7,524 nt of DNA from JAAOZP01 sp038848185 (GCA_038848185.1 JAWCNV010000038.1:1-7524); one strand, 5' to 3'; shown: positions 1-6,455, counted from the first letter of the stretch. Numbers and translations: made by a program. Notes: a model not told the origin generated them from the letters alone.

Positions 1-494
1 AAGGTGTTAAAGCAAAGCCAGTGAAAATAGTTGAGAAAGGGGTTTTAAAAAGTTTCATGCATAACAGGGAGTCTGCAGCCTTCTTCGGGGTGGAGCCTAC
101 TGGAAACGCGAGGGCTCAGAGCTATTCCCATATTCCACTCATAAGGATGAGGAACACGTACATGGAGGCAGGAGACTGGGATCCAGAGGAAATCGTAAGA
201 GAAACGAGAGAAGGATTCTACCTTAAAGGCTCCCTGGGCGGGCAAGCTGATTCCAACGGCGAGTTTACATTTACTGTTCAAGAAGCTTGGAGAATAGATA
301 ATGGTGAGCTGGTTGAACCCTTTAGGGGAGTTTCAATCTCTGGTGGCGCTGTTGAAGTTTTGAAGAGTGTTGATGCTGTCGGGAAGGACCTTAAGATAGT
401 TTCACCCGGGAACTGTGGCAAATTTCAATGGATTCCTGTTGACGATGGGGGGCCTCATATAAGGGCGAGGATGATTGTGGGTGGTGGACTATGA
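1..494 (+). CDS. tldD: TldD metalloprotease subunit, C-terminal part (5' end outside window)
   Basis: The reading frame is open from the left edge (first full codon at base 3), so this is the last ~163 residues of a longer protein (the family is usually 450-480). The GTG at base 21 is an internal Val codon, not a start. The sequence carries family landmarks: EKGVLKSFMHNR, GVEPTGNARAQSY, RMRNTYM, and a late PGNCGKF motif. In E. coli TldD the corresponding Cys is the third zinc ligand beside the HExxxH histidines, which here lie upstream of the window; the Cys codon is at 414-416. With TldE, TldD forms a cytoplasmic zinc peptidase that degrades unfolded or small peptides and, in bacteria, matures some peptide antibiotics; the archaeal substrate is unknown. 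The stop overlaps the tldE start (ATGA, 491-494), implying coupled translation and one operon. Family assignment is firm; only the product's natural substrate is open. Confidence 0.93.
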   Translation, partial: GVKAKPVKIVEKGVLKSFMHNRESAAFFGVEPTGNARAQSYSHIPLIRMRNTYMEAGDWDPEEIVRETREGFYLKGSLGGQADSNGEFTFTVQEAWRIDNGELVEPFRGVSISGGAVEVLKSVDAVGKDLKIVSPGNCGKFQWIPVDDGGPHIRARMIVGGGL

Positions 495-1798
495 GCGAAG
501 TTGTTGAGAAGGCTGTTAGGAAAGGGCTTGCACTAGGCGCCTCAGAGGTTGAAACGCATTACTCCATAACTAGAAACGTTGAGGTGAAGATAGAGTCTAA
601 CGAAATCTCTGACGCTTCTTTGAGACTTAACAGGAGTCTCCATATAGCTGTAGTTTTAGGCAGAAAACTAGGCTTTTCACGCACCACTGATGTGAGCGAT
701 AAAGGTGTTGAGGATGCGGTTGAAAAAGCTTACCGGTTGGCATCCTCAAGCAATGAGAACCCGCTTTGGAAACAATTGCCTTCGCCGAAACCGTTCCCCC
801 CAGTGAAGGGAACTTTCGACGACAGAATTTCTTCATTTGAACCTGATGGTGTTGTTAAGCTTGCGAAGGAAATGTTAAGCGAGGCTAGGAGGGATCCTAG
901 GGTTTCAGTCCCAGGTGGCTCTGCAAGCCTAACCCAAGGTGAGACGCATGTAGCCAACTCCCGCGGGATACTTGGAAGCGATAAAGGCACTGGGATAACA
1001 ATGGAGCTGATGACTCTGGCCAAGGATAATGGTGAAGTAGGCAGCTTCGCCTTTACTTGGGAGGCTTCTCGCAAACTAGACTTAGATCCTGCTGAAATCG
1101 GAAGAGAGGCTGCAGTAAAAGCGGTTGAGTCTTTGCATGCGAAGAAGATCGAGTCGTTCCGAGGTGCCCTCCTCCTGGATTACGACGTTTCCGTAGACTT
1201 TGTTTCAGCACTATCGGAAGCATTGAACGGGGACATGGTTTGGCGTGGAAGCAGTCCGCTTAAAGATAAGGTTAGCCAAGATGTTGCTGTAAGCTTCTTC
1301 TCCATGGTTGACGACGGTACTTTAGAGGCGGGAGTTTCAACATCCATGTTTGACTACGAGGGTGTTCCAAGGATGAGGACGGTTCTGATAGACAGGGGGG
1401 TTTTGAAAAGCTTTTTCAACAACACTTACACCGCTGGAATACTCGGTGTAGAAACCACTGGAAACGCGTCGGGCTTTCTTTCAGTAGCGCCTTCAAACAT
1501 AATTATCTCTCCTGGAGACTTGAGTGCTGATGAGATTGTGAAGAATATTAAACGCGGCTTAATTGTCAGAAGGTTCTCTGGCTACATAAGACCTGAGGAC
1601 GGGGTTGCTTCAGGCTCGGTTAAGCAAGCTTTTCTAGTTGAAAACGGTGAGATTAAGCATCCTGTTAAAGAATGCATGATCTCGGAGAACCTTTACCAGT
1701 TGCTCAAGAACATAGTTGGAATGAGCAGAGTTGTGAAGAAGAGGGGGCAGTTCATAGTTCCGCAAATAATGTTTGAAAACGTGTCGATAGTAGGTTAG
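491..1798 (+). CDS. tldE: TldE/PmbA, partner subunit of the TldD/TldE protease
   Basis: 435 residues, close to the usual PmbA/TldE length (~450). The N-terminal domain (about 1-200) resembles the PmbA/TldD substrate-chamber domain; the C-terminal half (about 220-435) is the beta-rich domain shared with TldD, including FDYEGVPRMRTVLIDRGVL (287-305) and GVETTGNASG (319-328), which parallel GVEPTGNARA in the neighbouring TldD. At the place where TldD has its HExxxH zinc site this protein reads VDFVSALSEALNGD (235-248), without histidines. This identifies it as the metal-free TldE-type subunit rather than a second TldD. The ATG overlaps the tldD stop by four bases, preceded by a GGTGGT stretch, so translation is probably coupled. 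The product is expected in the cytoplasm as a TldD/TldE heterodimer. No frameshift or truncation is visible. Confidence 0.94.
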   Translation: MSEVVEKAVRKGLALGASEVETHYSITRNVEVKIESNEISDASLRLNRSLHIAVVLGRKLGFSRTTDVSDKGVEDAVEKAYRLASSSNENPLWKQLPSPKPFPPVKGTFDDRISSFEPDGVVKLAKEMLSEARRDPRVSVPGGSASLTQGETHVANSRGILGSDKGTGITMELMTLAKDNGEVGSFAFTWEASRKLDLDPAEIGREAAVKAVESLHAKKIESFRGALLLDYDVSVDFVSALSEALNGDMVWRGSSPLKDKVSQDVAVSFFSMVDDGTLEAGVSTSMFDYEGVPRMRTVLIDRGVLKSFFNNTYTAGILGVETTGNASGFLSVAPSNIIISPGDLSADEIVKNIKRGLIVRRFSGYIRPEDGVASGSVKQAFLVENGEIKHPVKECMISENLYQLLKNIVGMSRVVKKRGQFIVPQIMFENVSIVG

Positions 1799-1800
1799 TC

Positions 1801-1824
1801 GGAGAGGTTTCTCCTAATTATTTT
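1801..1824 (+). terminator. hairpin plus T-rich tract after tldE
   Basis: Directly behind the tldE stop, GGAGA (1801-1805) can pair with TCTCC (1810-1814) around a GGTT loop, followed by the T-rich stretch TAATTATTTT (1815-1824). The shape is that of an intrinsic terminator, but the stem is only 5 bp. Archaeal termination depends mainly on the T-rich tract, which is present. It would end the tldD-tldE transcript before the next gene. Confidence 0.4.
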
Positions 1825-1831
1825 CAGAATA

Positions 1832-1842
1832 AACCTTAAATC
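1832..1842 (+). promoter_or_regulatory. possible TATA box for the radical SAM gene
   Basis: An AT-rich box (CCTTAAATC region, core CTTAAA at 1835-1840) sits about 30-35 bases before the preferred TTG start at 1872, and behind the putative tldE terminator. An archaeal TATA box lies ~25 bases before the transcript start, which would place the mRNA 5' end near 1860-1866 and give a very short leader. This is based on position and composition only. Confidence 0.3.
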
Positions 1843-1871
1843 CTCCTCTGGAAAACTTGGGCAGTCGGAGC

Positions 1872-2561
1872 TTGATAATAAAAGGAATACAGAAACTAAG
1901 CCTGATAGATTACCCGGGTAAGGTTGCGTGTACCCTATTCACATTCGGCTGCAACTTCCGTTGCCCATACTGTCATAACCCGGAGCTAGTTATAGATGAT
2001 GGGTTGCCGTCGATTCCTGAGGTAGATGTGCTCCGCTTCCTAGATGAGAGGAAAGGTTTTCTCGATGGAGTATGCATAACTGGTGGAGAACCAACTCTTC
2101 ATAATGATCTTCCGGTTTTCATTAAGACGGTTAAGAGCCTTGGGTACTCTGTTAAGCTGGATACGAATGGAACAAATCCTGAAATGATTAGAAGACTGGT
2201 AGGGGAAAAGCTTGTTGACTATGTTGCTATGGATGTTAAAGCACCGTTAGAAAAATATGAGAGCGTTGTGAGGATGAAGGTGGATACGGATAAGATTGCT
2301 GAAAGCGTGGAAATAGTTAAGGCTTTTTCAGAGCACGAGTTCAGGACAACCGTTGTCCCCGAGCTCCTCACGAGTGAAGATATTACAGCCATAGCCATGT
2401 GGCTTAAAGGCGCGAGAAGATTCTTCATCCAACAGTTTAAACCGACTAAAACACTTGATAAAACGTTTCTAGAAAAACAGGCTTACTTGACAGATGAGCT
2501 TGAGAAGATATGTAGTGAAATAAAGCAGTTCTTTGAGGTCTGCAAACTAAGGAACATTTAG
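1872..2561 (+). CDS. nrdG: radical SAM protein, anaerobic ribonucleotide reductase activase family (NrdG2-like)
   Basis: 229 residues from a TTG start. The radical SAM 4Fe-4S site CNFRCPYC gives Cys27, Cys31 and Cys34; the SAM-binding glycine motif TGGEPT follows at 70-75. The N-terminal KGIQKLSLIDYPGK, HNPELV after the cluster, and LDTNGTNP, VAMDVKAP and QQFKP further on are typical of the family annotated as NrdG2, which makes the glycyl radical on anaerobic ribonucleoside-triphosphate reductase (NrdD). I chose TTG 1872 because family members begin a few residues before the GxQKxSLIDYPG block; TTG 1857 is an in-frame alternative adding five residues (GSRS-type, not family-like). Neither start has a well-spaced Shine-Dalgarno. 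No nrdD is seen in the window, so activation of NrdD is inferred from family only; another glycyl-radical partner is possible. The product is cytoplasmic and oxygen-sensitive. The 3' end overlaps the convergent trm112 gene by four bases. Confidence 0.85.
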   Translation: MIIKGIQKLSLIDYPGKVACTLFTFGCNFRCPYCHNPELVIDDGLPSIPEVDVLRFLDERKGFLDGVCITGGEPTLHNDLPVFIKTVKSLGYSVKLDTNGTNPEMIRRLVGEKLVDYVAMDVKAPLEKYESVVRMKVDTDKIAESVEIVKAFSEHEFRTTVVPELLTSEDITAIAMWLKGARRFFIQQFKPTKTLDKTFLEKQAYLTDELEKICSEIKQFFEVCKLRNI

Positions 2562-2959
2562 CAGTCGGGTTTCGTCTTAAGGTTGAACGGCACTCCCTCT
2601 TCAAGTACTTTTTCAGGAACCTTCTCAGCATATTTCTTGAGAAAAGAGAGATCCTCATTCCGCTCCCTTAACTCATCTGGAAGAAGTTGAGGAATCTCCT
2701 CAACAATAGGGTACCATCTGTTACACTTGGAGCATATTAAAATCCCGTTTAGGATTTCCATTCTCATACATTCATTGCATTTCTCAGCATTGAGACAAGC
2801 CTCCTTAACATAAGTCGCCTTTAAGCCACAGTAGAGTTCACATACTACATCATCATGCTTAAACTCAATGCTTCTATTCTCCTCCTGAAACACTATTAGT
2901 TTCAAGGGGAAATCCTTGTCTATAGGGCAGGCAAGCAGGTCCATCAGCCTATACTTCAT
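2558..2959 (-). CDS. trm112: Trm112-family zinc protein, methyltransferase activator
   Basis: 133 residues from ATG 2959; an in-frame TTG at 2968 would add three residues (MAS) but the family begins at MKYRLxDLLACP. The Trm112 signatures are the N-terminal MKYRLMDLLACPID and the C-terminal LICSKCNRWYPIVEEIPQLLPDEL. By family knowledge, Trm112 is a small zinc-binding scaffold that stabilises and activates SAM methyltransferases acting on tRNA, rRNA and release factors. Cys11, Cys76 and Cys79 correspond to zinc ligands; the usual second N-terminal Cys is replaced (CPID, Asp14). A central insert is cysteine-rich: Cys40, Cys44, Cys55, Cys61, Cys64, plus a final Cys133. Its stop (TAA, 2560-2558) overlaps the TAG of the convergent radical SAM gene. 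It lies 95 bases behind the large hydrolase gene on the same strand, but has its own AT-rich upstream region, so it may be transcribed separately. No methyltransferase gene is in the window. Confidence 0.87.
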   Translation of the reverse strand: MKYRLMDLLACPIDKDFPLKLIVFQEENRSIEFKHDDVVCELYCGLKATYVKEACLNAEKCNECMRMEILNGILICSKCNRWYPIVEEIPQLLPDELRERNEDLSFLKKYAEKVPEKVLEEGVPFNLKTKPDC

Positions 2960-2989
2960 GCTTGCCAATAGGAGCCATTAACGCGACAT

Positions 2990-3010
2990 AAAAACATTAA
3001 ATCTTAAAAT
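2990..3010 (-). promoter_or_regulatory. AT-rich region: possible trm112 promoter and hydrolase terminator
   Basis: On the - strand this stretch reads as alternating T- and A-runs (TTTTAAGATTTAATG then TTTTT). The GATTTAATG part (3003-2995) is ~40 bases before the trm112 ATG, where a TATA box would give a leader of roughly 10-15 bases. The T-runs could equally end the transcript of the hydrolase gene that stops at 3055. Composition-based only. Confidence 0.28.
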
Positions 3011-3054
3011 AAGGCTACAATATCTATTATAGAAGTAGCGTCATTCAATACCGT

Positions 3055-6000
3055 TTAGCTACTTTTCCCTCTTCGATATAGTAACGCCAGAATGGCCATT
3101 ATTATTACCACGATTACAGTTCCTATTATCCCTCCTGTAGGCATTATTGACGGCGGTTGTAGTGTTGGAGTTGGGGTTGACGTAATTGTTGGAGCTGGTG
3201 TGGGGGTAGGCGTTGAGGTAGGAGTTGGGGTAGGAGCTGGTGTTGGCGTTGATTCTGGAGGGCTGGCCACTATCTCGTACCATACTGTTTTGAAGTCTGG
3301 CCCTATTGTAAACTCCTTATAGTCCTCGTTCTGGTATACTGTCAACTGGCTTGTTCTTTTTCCAGTGTTATCTAATGCCCAGACCTCGATGTTATTGCTT
3401 GTCTTCATCCTTATGGTTGCCGGTATCCCCTCTACTATTGTAGGCGAGGTTCCCCATCTGTAGCAGATTATCTTGCCGTTGAACCTCTTGACTTCCGTTA
3501 TGTTTTCTGAACCAGTTACTATCAGTTTTCTAGTATCGTATTCCCTAATCTGCTGGTTAGTGTTTATCACGTAGCCCGTAGCTGTCAAGAGTATCCTGTT
3601 GAAAGAGGAGAAGTCATCTCCCTCCAACACTGAGAAAGATATGGTGTTCCACCCGTCGAGAAGAGTACTTCCGGGGGTAACGACAATTTCGTCTAAGTCG
3701 ATGTTCCTTCCTCCCGAGAACCCGATGAGGGCAATGCTCTTCCGGGTTTTAACCTGCACCAGCCCGTAGCCAGAACTGGAAACATCCCAAACCACCTCGC
3801 CAGTATCAGATATGTATGTTGGTCCCTGCACATTAACACTGGAAGTTGAGCCTTGGCTAACTACAGCAGTCCTGTATATCAGGGAGGTTAAGGGATTAAG
3901 ACCGGCTGTGGCAGCATCAGGCAGACCCCACGCCCAAGCCCTGCCTTGGGTCAAAAGCTCTATTTCGTCCTGTTTATCTAGCTTGACGGTGACAAGCTGG
4001 TTAGCCGGCTTAACATCCCCTCTTACAAATATAAGGTTAGCAGTTATAAGCGTAGCCATCTTAACTGGATCCTGGTCAATATCGAAGTTTCCCCTTATTT
4101 TCCTAGAATCCAAAGGGCTATCCCCGTAGGCGAACAGGAATATCCCGTCCCAATCCTGTAAAGCAGCGTATGTAGCAAGGATCAACGGAGCTTCGCCTCC
4201 ATACATGTTTGGAGCAGGATGATTATACTCGGTAACGAAATGCGGTTTTCCAGAAACCCTTTTCATAGCCAAACCAACGACTGTACTGGACCCTGGGTCA
4301 TTAACCATCGGCTTGTTTTCTATATACCAGTTCGCAGGGTCCCAAGAAGTACCGGGGAACTGCGGGTGCTGCCAGTAGGCATGAGTGTCAACCACGTCTA
4401 GTTGAGACATTGTGCTCGGGCTACTGCAACCCACTATAGTTCCTATAACGAGGGCTTTGACCTCAAGATCATTCTTCAGGAAGCTCTGTATCTCGGAATA
4501 GAATGATTCCTCAGTATTGTAGAGGAACTCTACCCAATCCTTCTTTGTGACGTAAGACCTCTTATTGTTCCACCATTCGTCAATGGTTATAAGTGGGACA
4601 GTTGAGTTCTCCACGCTCTCAGAAAGATAGTTGAGGGTGAAGCAGGAGAAGTCGTAGGCTGCTACACCGGCTTCTAAGCCGCTTATTTCTAGCATAGCGT
4701 TAGGATCTGATACGTTGGAATGTAAGAGTACTTCGTATTCCTTCCATTCCGTGGTTAACGATAAAGTGCTTTGGGAGATTAGTTTCAACTGGCCATGTGC
4801 TTGTTTAAGGCTAATGTTTATTTGCACCGGCTTGCTGGCTTTTCCCCAGAATCTTAAGAGATAAACTTCTTCTAGCTTAACGTTCATCGGCTGGTTGAAC
4901 TTAATGTAAGAGCCTTGGCTACCTATCTTGTTTACAGAAATCTCCAATGCCCTCGGCCCATCCACAATACTAAAGGAAGCTTGAGCATCACCATGGATCT
5001 CCGTGTTCCAACTACCTACTCCATCAAGGAACAGGTTGTTTCTCAGAAGCTCTTTCCCTTCAGAATCTGTAAGGGTGAAGCAGGAGAAGTCGTAGGCTGC
5101 TACACTGCTCCCTAAATCACTTACATCAAACCTCCCATTATTGTCTGAGGAGGTTGCTGTCAAAGTCACTTCATATTCTCTCCACTCAGGGGTCAACTGG
5201 ATTACTGCTCTGTTAGATAAATCGCTCCATGGGTCATGTGCCTGCCTCAGGGAAACGCTTACGGATACAGTTTTATTCGCCTTAGCCCAGAACCTAGCTA
5301 TATACGTGTTGCCAGACTTGATGATCAAATGAGGCTGGTTAAACTGCACATACCAGCCTTGACTACCTGTCTTACTCACAACTACTTCTAAAGCTCTCGG
5401 CCCATCTATAGTGCTGTAAGAGGCCTGAACATCTCCAGAGACCTCTACCTTCCAGTTATTAGTGCCATCTAGGAAAAGATTGTTCTCTAGTATTTCATTA
5501 CTCATCCCGACAGTTAGCCAAGCTTTCTTAAAGTTTACATCTGAACCGTACCTTTGCTTCAGATAATTATTCCACATGATCCTAAGCTCCTCTCTGAAGA
5601 CCTGGGGGAGCTTTTCTATAACTCCAGCGAGGAAGCCTTGGATTAACCCGTTCTCGTTTATCATTTCGACTATCGCTACCGCTGGCTCATCAACATACTT
5701 ATTCCCAGTGTAAGGGTTCACATGTGTGAGGAGCTGTCTCGCATATTCCTTCTCCAAGTTCTTAATGTTGTCATAGAAGTAACCTATTACATGCTGGTCC
5801 TTCCAGTCTACTAAATCGATCTCCTTGGGAAGACCGTCTGCTGACACGAATCTCCTGGAGACCAGCAGGTTTAGGTCGACGTATATCCCATTTTTCTTAA
5901 GCTGGGCTATGAAGTAATCAAGCTTGTCCAGCTGATTCGAGTTGAGATGTCTCGTGTCTCCATATGTTTCTTCATCGAATATGTTGTTAGATGGATCCCA

Positions 6001-6375
6001 ACTCTGATCCAGATGGTGGAACCTGACTATGTTGACCCCGAACTTCGCTAGCCTAGCAGCAATCTTTTCAGCATCAGGCTTCTCTGGGAAGGCTGCCCCC
6101 GCCACAATGTTAACACCAAGAAACCTTATTCTCTTCCCACCGATGTAGAGGTGGCCATCTTGACCAATGGTAACGTAGCCCAAGCCCCCAGCGGGCTTAT
6201 CAAGCGTACCGTTGAGGCTGACGACAGTCTGGGAACTATCGTCCCAAGGAAGGTAGAACTTGAACATCTTGTTTGTCTGCGCAATAGTGGTTGTTAGAGG
6301 AAATTTAGAGGGCATGAGCAGCTCCACCATCATTATTGTCATTATTAATATTAGAACTGGATGCAACCTTTTCAT
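3055..6375 (-). CDS. secreted, membrane-anchored clan GH-A (GH5-like) glycoside hydrolase with two internal CBM4/9 modules
   Basis: 1106 residues from ATG 6375, chosen because GGGAGGA lies 8 bases upstream; a TTG at 6381 is the alternative. Order: signal peptide (~1-33, hydrophobic core PVLILIMTIMMVELLM); barrel first half (~55-295) with RFLGVNI, NIVRFHH (116-121) and MINENG, whose Glu241 (5653-5655) is the likely acid/base; two tandem CBM4/9-type modules (~298-435, ~446-581); barrel second half with KALVIGT (~640), DTHAYW (663-668), FVTEYN whose Glu716 (4228-4230) is the likely nucleophile, and GIFLFAYG (~744-751); a beta-rich region (~780-1038); Thr/Pro stalk (~1039-1072); membrane helix (~1082-1099) and YRRGKSS tail. 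The NE after strand 4 and Glu after strand 7 are the clan GH-A arrangement. The exact family and substrate are not determinable by eye; beta-glucan or mannan is plausible given the GH12 gene upstream. The enzyme is expected outside the cell, tethered by its C-terminus. Confidence 0.85.
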   Translation of the reverse strand: MKRLHPVLILIMTIMMVELLMPSKFPLTTTIAQTNKMFKFYLPWDDSSQTVVSLNGTLDKPAGGLGYVTIGQDGHLYIGGKRIRFLGVNIVAGAAFPEKPDAEKIAARLAKFGVNIVRFHHLDQSWDPSNNIFDEETYGDTRHLNSNQLDKLDYFIAQLKKNGIYVDLNLLVSRRFVSADGLPKEIDLVDWKDQHVIGYFYDNIKNLEKEYARQLLTHVNPYTGNKYVDEPAVAIVEMINENGLIQGFLAGVIEKLPQVFREELRIMWNNYLKQRYGSDVNFKKAWLTVGMSNEILENNLFLDGTNNWKVEVSGDVQASYSTIDGPRALEVVVSKTGSQGWYVQFNQPHLIIKSGNTYIARFWAKANKTVSVSVSLRQAHDPWSDLSNRAVIQLTPEWREYEVTLTATSSDNNGRFDVSDLGSSVAAYDFSCFTLTDSEGKELLRNNLFLDGVGSWNTEIHGDAQASFSIVDGPRALEISVNKIGSQGSYIKFNQPMNVKLEEVYLLRFWGKASKPVQINISLKQAHGQLKLISQSTLSLTTEWKEYEVLLHSNVSDPNAMLEISGLEAGVAAYDFSCFTLNYLSESVENSTVPLITIDEWWNNKRSYVTKKDWVEFLYNTEESFYSEIQSFLKNDLEVKALVIGTIVGCSSPSTMSQLDVVDTHAYWQHPQFPGTSWDPANWYIENKPMVNDPGSSTVVGLAMKRVSGKPHFVTEYNHPAPNMYGGEAPLILATYAALQDWDGIFLFAYGDSPLDSRKIRGNFDIDQDPVKMATLITANLIFVRGDVKPANQLVTVKLDKQDEIELLTQGRAWAWGLPDAATAGLNPLTSLIYRTAVVSQGSTSSVNVQGPTYISDTGEVVWDVSSSGYGLVQVKTRKSIALIGFSGGRNIDLDEIVVTPGSTLLDGWNTISFSVLEGDDFSSFNRILLTATGYVINTNQQIREYDTRKLIVTGSENITEVKRFNGKIICYRWGTSPTIVEGIPATIRMKTSNNIEVWALDNTGKRTSQLTVYQNEDYKEFTIGPDFKTVWYEIVASPPESTPTPAPTPTPTSTPTPTPAPTITSTPTPTLQPPSIMPTGGIIGTVIVVIIMAILALLYRRGKSS
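3071..3156 (-). repeat. shared C-terminal anchor module, copy 1
   Basis: This segment encodes PPSIMPTGG, a ~18-residue membrane helix and YRRG. Bases 3071-3150 match 6611-6690 at about 66 of 80 positions without a gap, so the anchor is homologous to that of the GH12 gene at DNA level, although the catalytic parts are unrelated. It points to duplication or shuffling of an anchoring module. Confidence 0.8.
3157..3261 (-). repeat. low-complexity Thr/Pro stalk of the large hydrolase
   Basis: This stretch encodes about 35 residues made almost wholly of Thr, Pro, Ser and Ala (TPTPAPTPTPT pattern). Such stalks are extended and commonly O-glycosylated, and hold a catalytic part away from the membrane. 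The repetitive DNA creates long spurious reading frames in other frames on both strands. Confidence 0.75.
4633..5040 (-). repeat. internal repeat B: second CBM4/9-type module
   Basis: This segment encodes residues ~446-581 and repeats module A: NNLFLDG, DGPRALEI, GSQGSYIKFNQP, LLRFWGKA, EWKEYEVLL, VAAYDFSCFTL. The last 34 bases of the shared block are identical in both copies (4634-4667 and 5072-5105, offset 438 bases), far closer than the rest of the repeat. A few residues (about DSEGKELLR) link the modules. Confidence 0.8.
5071..5484 (-). repeat. internal repeat A: first CBM4/9-type module
   Basis: This segment encodes residues ~298-435 of the large hydrolase. It begins with NNLFLDG and a Trp, has DGPRALEV, GSQGWYVQFNQP, YIARFWAKA, EWREYEVTLTA and ends VAAYDFSCFTL, the strand order of a CBM4/9 beta-sandwich. 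Repeat B is its tandem copy; by eye about half the residues are identical. Confidence 0.8.
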
Positions 6376-6383
6376 AGTCAATA

Positions 6384-6390
6384 TCCTCCC
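6384..6390 (-). promoter_or_regulatory. Shine-Dalgarno of the large hydrolase gene
   Basis: The mRNA reads GGGAGGA, then 8 bases, then ATG (6375-6373). It is the clearest ribosome binding site in the window and favours ATG 6375 over TTG 6381, which would be only 2 bases away. Confidence 0.7.
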
Positions 6391-6404
6391 TGTCAGGACA
6401 GGGA
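6387..6404. promoter_or_regulatory. 18-base palindrome overlapping the Shine-Dalgarno
   Basis: TCCCTGTCAGGACAGGGA has two perfect 8-base arms around a central AG. In the mRNA one arm contains the first four bases of the GGGAGGA ribosome binding site, so a hairpin could hide it; as DNA it could be a dimeric repressor site near the transcript start. TATA-like sequence lies just upstream (6411-6428). Palindrome certain, role inferred. Confidence 0.5.
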
Positions 6405-6410
6405 ATTACG

Positions 6411-6428
6411 TTTTTAATCCTTTAATAA
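6411..6428 (-). promoter_or_regulatory. possible TATA box of the large hydrolase gene
   Basis: The - strand reads CTTATTAAAGGATTAAAAAC across this stretch, 36-55 bases before the ATG. Either TTATTAAA or ATTAAAAA could act as the archaeal TATA box; the transcript would then begin in or next to the 6387-6404 palindrome. Composition and spacing only. Confidence 0.33.
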
Positions 6429-6455
6429 GTGTTGCACTCTAGTCGTGGATTTTAC

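Noticed and set aside
730..1074. Open frame of 114 codons on the - strand
   Set aside because: It lies wholly inside tldE, which has strong family motifs, and its translation shows no recognisable domain.
1..2561. Peptide-maturation cluster: TldD/TldE protease next to a radical SAM enzyme
   Set aside because: The radical SAM protein is of the compact ribonucleotide-reductase-activase type without a SPASM or peptide-binding extension, a putative terminator lies between the genes, and no small precursor peptide gene is visible.
3023..3033. Short palindrome TCTATTATAGA in the gap before trm112
   Set aside because: Arms of five AT-rich bases around one base are expected by chance and cannot form a stable hairpin.
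3130..3156. LPxTG-type sortase signal (MPTG)
   Set aside because: Four residues of resemblance only; class A-type sortases with LPxTG are a Gram-positive feature, and nothing else here suggests one.
3157..3261. CRISPR-like or tandem DNA repeat
   Set aside because: The repetition is codon-level Thr/Pro coding sequence within an open gene, without spacers or conserved repeat units.
3059..3283. Open frame on the - strand rich in Asn, Thr and Tyr, and the similar one at 6599-6832
   Set aside because: Both are other-frame readings of the stalk-plus-anchor DNA; their similarity reflects the shared module, not two small genes.
3092..3322. Open frame on the + strand coding a Gly/Val-rich protein
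   Set aside because: It is the reverse complement of the Thr/Pro stalk and anchor of the large hydrolase; the VGVGVG pattern is produced by the repeat.
4600..5655. Frameshift or gene fusion artefact splitting the large hydrolase
   Set aside because: The frame is continuous from the signal peptide to the anchor, and both catalytic Glu motifs and all eight barrel strands can be placed.
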